From: Skermanella mucosa
GTDB lineage: Bacteria > Pseudomonadota > Alphaproteobacteria > Azospirillales > Azospirillaceae
DNA: 64,000 bases
Assembly (NCBI RefSeq): GCF_016765655.2
Contig: NZ_CP086107.1
Span: 496,001-560,000, forward strand
Reading direction: 5' to 3'
In this document: positions 61,738 through 64,000 of the stretch, one piece after another
How the letters are laid out: the number at the start of each line of letters is the position of its first letter
Position numbering within the stretch: the stretch's first letter is position 1
Program-made: the position numbers and the translations under genes
The notes under the pieces: model-generated
Seen by the model: only the letters and a program-made list of their open reading frames with translations
What the model was told of the DNA's origin: nothing
Databases searched by the model: none

Positions 61738-63249
61738 TCAGTGGTAGTAGGCCGGGCCGCGCAGGTTGGCATGGGGACCAAGGCCGCCGGCGGCATCCTC
61801 CACGGCCTCGATCGGGCCCCTGGCCAGCAGGTGCTGGACGAAACGGTAGGAACGCACGTTGGCGCTCAGTGCCGCCGTTGCGGCGGCCTGCAGAGCCACG
61901 GTGCCGTGCAGCTGACCCAGGCGCAGCAGGCCGGCAACCTGGCGAGCGGCCTGGTCGGGATGATCGGCATCGGCGAAGATCCTGTCGGCCAGCAGCTCGA
62001 GCGCACCGCCGAGACCGGCAGCCTCGGCCCGGACTGCCTCCGGCGTCAGCAGCGCCGCGGCGCGGTGATTGGGCGGCCGATGCTCGTCGAGCGTCACCGT
62101 CGCCCGTCCCGGTTCGGCATCGTGGCGGGCATGGGCCGCAACCCGCTGGCCCTTGTGGAAGATGCTGACCAGACTGACCGTGCAGAACACATCGACGTGC
62201 CGGCCGATCAGCCGGTAAGGCACCGAGTAGGCCACGCCCTCGATGCTGACGTGGTAATCGGGCGCCAGCTTGTAACGGAACCAGCGGCCGATCACGAAGG
62301 GCTCCGCCGGCAGCGGCATCAGGAGCGACTTCTCCTGCTCCTCGAACAGCCTGCGCCGGGTCAGCGTCCTGTTGGTCGTCAGCGGCCGCGCGTTGACCGC
62401 AGCGACCAGTTCCCGGATCGCTGCATTGGCTTCGTCCAGCGTGAAGAACACGCGGTTGCGCAGCGCCGCCAGCACCCTGGTCTCAGCAATCTGGACGCCC
62501 TTTTCGGCGGCGGCCTTGTCTCTTGGACGCCGCACCCGCGTTGGAACAACGCCGGTACCGTAATGACGCGCCAGCTCGTGATAGGAGCGGTTGACCACCG
62601 GGTCGTAGAAGCTGGCATGGGTGATGCCGGTCTTAAGATTGTCGGGCACCAGCTTCGACACGACACCGTCAAGGTGGCTGAACAGGCGGACATGGCTGGC
62701 CAGCCAGTCCTCGGCCGTCTGGGTCCAGGTGGCTTCGGCATAGAGATAGCCGGAGAACGGCAGGCAGCCGACGAAGATGCTGGCCTGGCGCGGCCCCTCG
62801 ACCGTGCTGATGGTCAGCGTCATGCCGGCATAATCGACCTCGCAGGCAACCCCCGGAGCATGCTCGCGGCGCATCCGCGGTTCGGCGCCGGCGCTGGTAT
62901 GGTTCAGAAAGTGGCGCCGGAACTGGCTGTAGCTGTAGCCGTCGCGATGCTGCTGGCGGTATTCTTCCCAGACCAGCATCAGGGTGACTCCGCGCCTGCC
63001 GAGCTCGGCAGAACCCCACCCCCAGTCCGGCATCGGCCGTTGCCCGGGCAGTTCGACCCGCTGAAACAGCAGCGCCTCGACCGCTTCCTCGCTCATCCCG
63101 GCAACATCGGCGTAGCAAAGCCCCGCCGTTGCGGCCCGGGCCAGGTAATCGCCCACCGTCGTCTTCGGCATGCGGATCGACAGCGCGATCTGCCGCTTCG
63201 AATAGCCCAGCTCGTGGGCCAGCCTCAGAAGTTCCTTCACTCGTCGCAT
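61738..63249 (-). CDS. istA: IS21 transposase IstA
   Basis: A 503-residue transposase. It has an N-terminal HTH (MRRVKELLRLAHELGYSKRQIALSIRMPKTTV, split over two helices), a DDE integrase core (CEVDYAGMTLTI first Asp; KLVPDNLKTGI second Asp; PRDKAAAEKGVQ Glu) and the C-terminal beta-domain RWFRYKLAPDYHVSIEGVAYSVPY. The ATG at 63249 starts at the HTH; the open frame continues upstream without homology. Confidence 0.96.
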   Translation of the reverse strand: MRRVKELLRLAHELGYSKRQIALSIRMPKTTVGDYLARAATAGLCYADVAGMSEEAVEALLFQRVELPGQRPMPDWGWGSAELGRRGVTLMLVWEEYRQQHRDGYSYSQFRRHFLNHTSAGAEPRMRREHAPGVACEVDYAGMTLTISTVEGPRQASIFVGCLPFSGYLYAEATWTQTAEDWLASHVRLFSHLDGVVSKLVPDNLKTGITHASFYDPVVNRSYHELARHYGTGVVPTRVRRPRDKAAAEKGVQIAETRVLAALRNRVFFTLDEANAAIRELVAAVNARPLTTNRTLTRRRLFEEQEKSLLMPLPAEPFVIGRWFRYKLAPDYHVSIEGVAYSVPYRLIGRHVDVFCTVSLVSIFHKGQRVAAHARHDAEPGRATVTLDEHRPPNHRAAALLTPEAVRAEAAGLGGALELLADRIFADADHPDQAARQVAGLLRLGQLHGTVALQAAATAALSANVRSYRFVQHLLARGPIEAVEDAAGGLGPHANLRGPAYYH

Positions 63250-63424
63250 GTCTGACCTTTCCCGCGGCATGCCTCGACCCCCCTGGACTGGACCAAAGAG
63301 ACAGTCATACCGCGCCTGTGAGATCAAACGCTCAACTCGCCTTGCACGTGTGCTGTCCGGTTTCCATGAACATGGCCGGTCGGTTTCGATGAACACAACT
63401 GGCCGAAATCGATGAAAATATGCA

Positions 63425-63868
63425 CTCCAGCGGCGCTTGACGGATGCGGCGCAGCAGGGTCGTGGCGCCGACCGGGATCGCCATCGTGCCCGCCATGCGT
63501 GCTCCAGCATTGCCGCCCAGTGCCAGGACGACGGCGTGGTGCAGGGTACGAAGGCGATCGGTGTGGCGAGCTCTCGACTGAGCGATGGTCGAAGGGTGTT
63601 CGGCGAACGTCCGTTTCCGGCAGACGGCGTTGATGCAGCGGAAGCGGCGGATGCGTACCCGCAGAACAAGCTGACGTCCCAGACAGGGAACGTCGCCAAT
63701 GCTGCGGTGGTAGTGGCTGTGAACCCGTGCTGATCGAACGCCGCAAGCCGGACAGGAGGCGCCCACTTGATCCAGTTGTACTTGAAGTGTCAGGCGAGGG
63801 CTTTGAGGATCGATCCGATCGATGATGTGGAGACCTGGGAAGAACTCTGAAGGGTCGAGGGTGATCAA
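63425..63868 (-). pseudogene. ISL3 transposase N-terminal part
   Basis: The 5' end of the ISL3 transposase with its zinc finger (SCPACGVRS plus CINAVCRKRTF) and the following helices (RARHTDRLRTLHHAVVLALGGNAGARM). The probable start is the TTG at 63868. The IS21 insertion cuts the frame after RRIRQAPLE, continuing at 60790. Confidence 0.88.
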
Positions 63869-64000
63869 TAAAAGTCAGCGTCGTTGTTGAAGATGCTGTC
63901 TTCATATAAGCCCCCCTGACGCGTCATGGCATCAGTTCCACCTGATCGCTGGCCTAATCCATTCAACCATGAGGCGTGCACATAAAAGAACGAAGAACCC

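Larger units (their letters stand above)
60791..63424. mobile_element. IS21-family element
   Basis: A 2.63-kb istA-istB element. Ends begin TGCA and carry several internal copies of a TTCAT-rich repeat. A 6-bp target duplication CTCCAG flanks it (60785-60790 and 63425-63430). It lies inside the ISL3 transposase gene, joining to restore QAPLE-ALPPTR when removed. Both genes look intact. Confidence 0.92.
59546..64000. mobile_element. ISL3-family element interrupted by an IS21 element
   Basis: Perfect 25-bp inverted repeats, starting GGGTTCTTCG at 59546-59570 and complementary at 63976-64000, bound the element. Its own length is about 1.8 kb; the remainder is the inserted IS21. The right repeat ends at the last base of the window, so flanking target sequence on that side is not visible. 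Confidence 0.88.

Overview
The window looks like part of a large plasmid or chromid of a GC-rich alphaproteobacterium, most like the Azospirillum/Skermanella group of Rhodospirillales. The reasons are a Rep_3-like initiator with an iteron-rich origin, a ParA partition gene, DUF1612 (RHE_PE00001-type) plasmid proteins, a rhizobial-type pyruvate carboxylase, and many insertion sequences (IS3, IS66, ISAs1, ISL3, IS21 and a TnpB element). No rRNA, tRNA or CRISPR array was recognised.

Layout. 1-4.3 kb: a secreted EEP-family nuclease running off the left edge, small secreted or hypothetical proteins, a clipped VanZ-like protein and an RTX repeat protein. 4.3-5.7 kb: an IS3-family element with an in-frame nonsense codon. 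5.8-11.1 kb: the replication and partition module (rep, about ten iterons, two plasmid genes, a partner gene and parA). 11.1-22.9 kb: a decayed zone with a Baeyer-Villiger monooxygenase pseudogene, an intact TnpB lacking its zinc finger, a beheaded serine hydrolase, an intact enolase-superfamily gene, one intact and one decayed DUF1612 gene, and a 187-bp near-palindrome. 22.9-29.7 kb: a large PD-(D/E)XK-TPR-GreAB-C-PIN conflict-type gene split by an IS66 element. 30.2-35.2 kb: a PEP-CTERM protein, a tyrosine recombinase, HU, small hypotheticals and mobile-element scars.

35.6-57.2 kb is the most interesting part. An AcoR/MimR-like sigma-54 activator and a pyruvate carboxylase are followed by a cytochrome c, a glcDEF glycolate/D-lactate dehydrogenase operon, and a complete mimABCD-type soluble diiron monooxygenase operon with its own GroEL-like chaperonin. 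Next come a VOC/glyoxalase-type gene, a small secreted protein, and a GMC oxidoreductase with a Tat-exported gluconate-dehydrogenase-type small subunit. A consensus -24/-12 promoter and activator-like half-sites lie upstream of mimA. Read together, the genes could carry propane/2-propanol/acetone through acetol, methylglyoxal and D-lactate to pyruvate and oxaloacetate. Each family assignment is well supported; the joined-up pathway is an inference.

57.7-64 kb: an ISAs1 remnant, a cysteine-synthase-like gene, and an ISL3 element interrupted by an IS21 element with a visible 6-bp target duplication. The right ISL3 inverted repeat ends exactly at the window edge.
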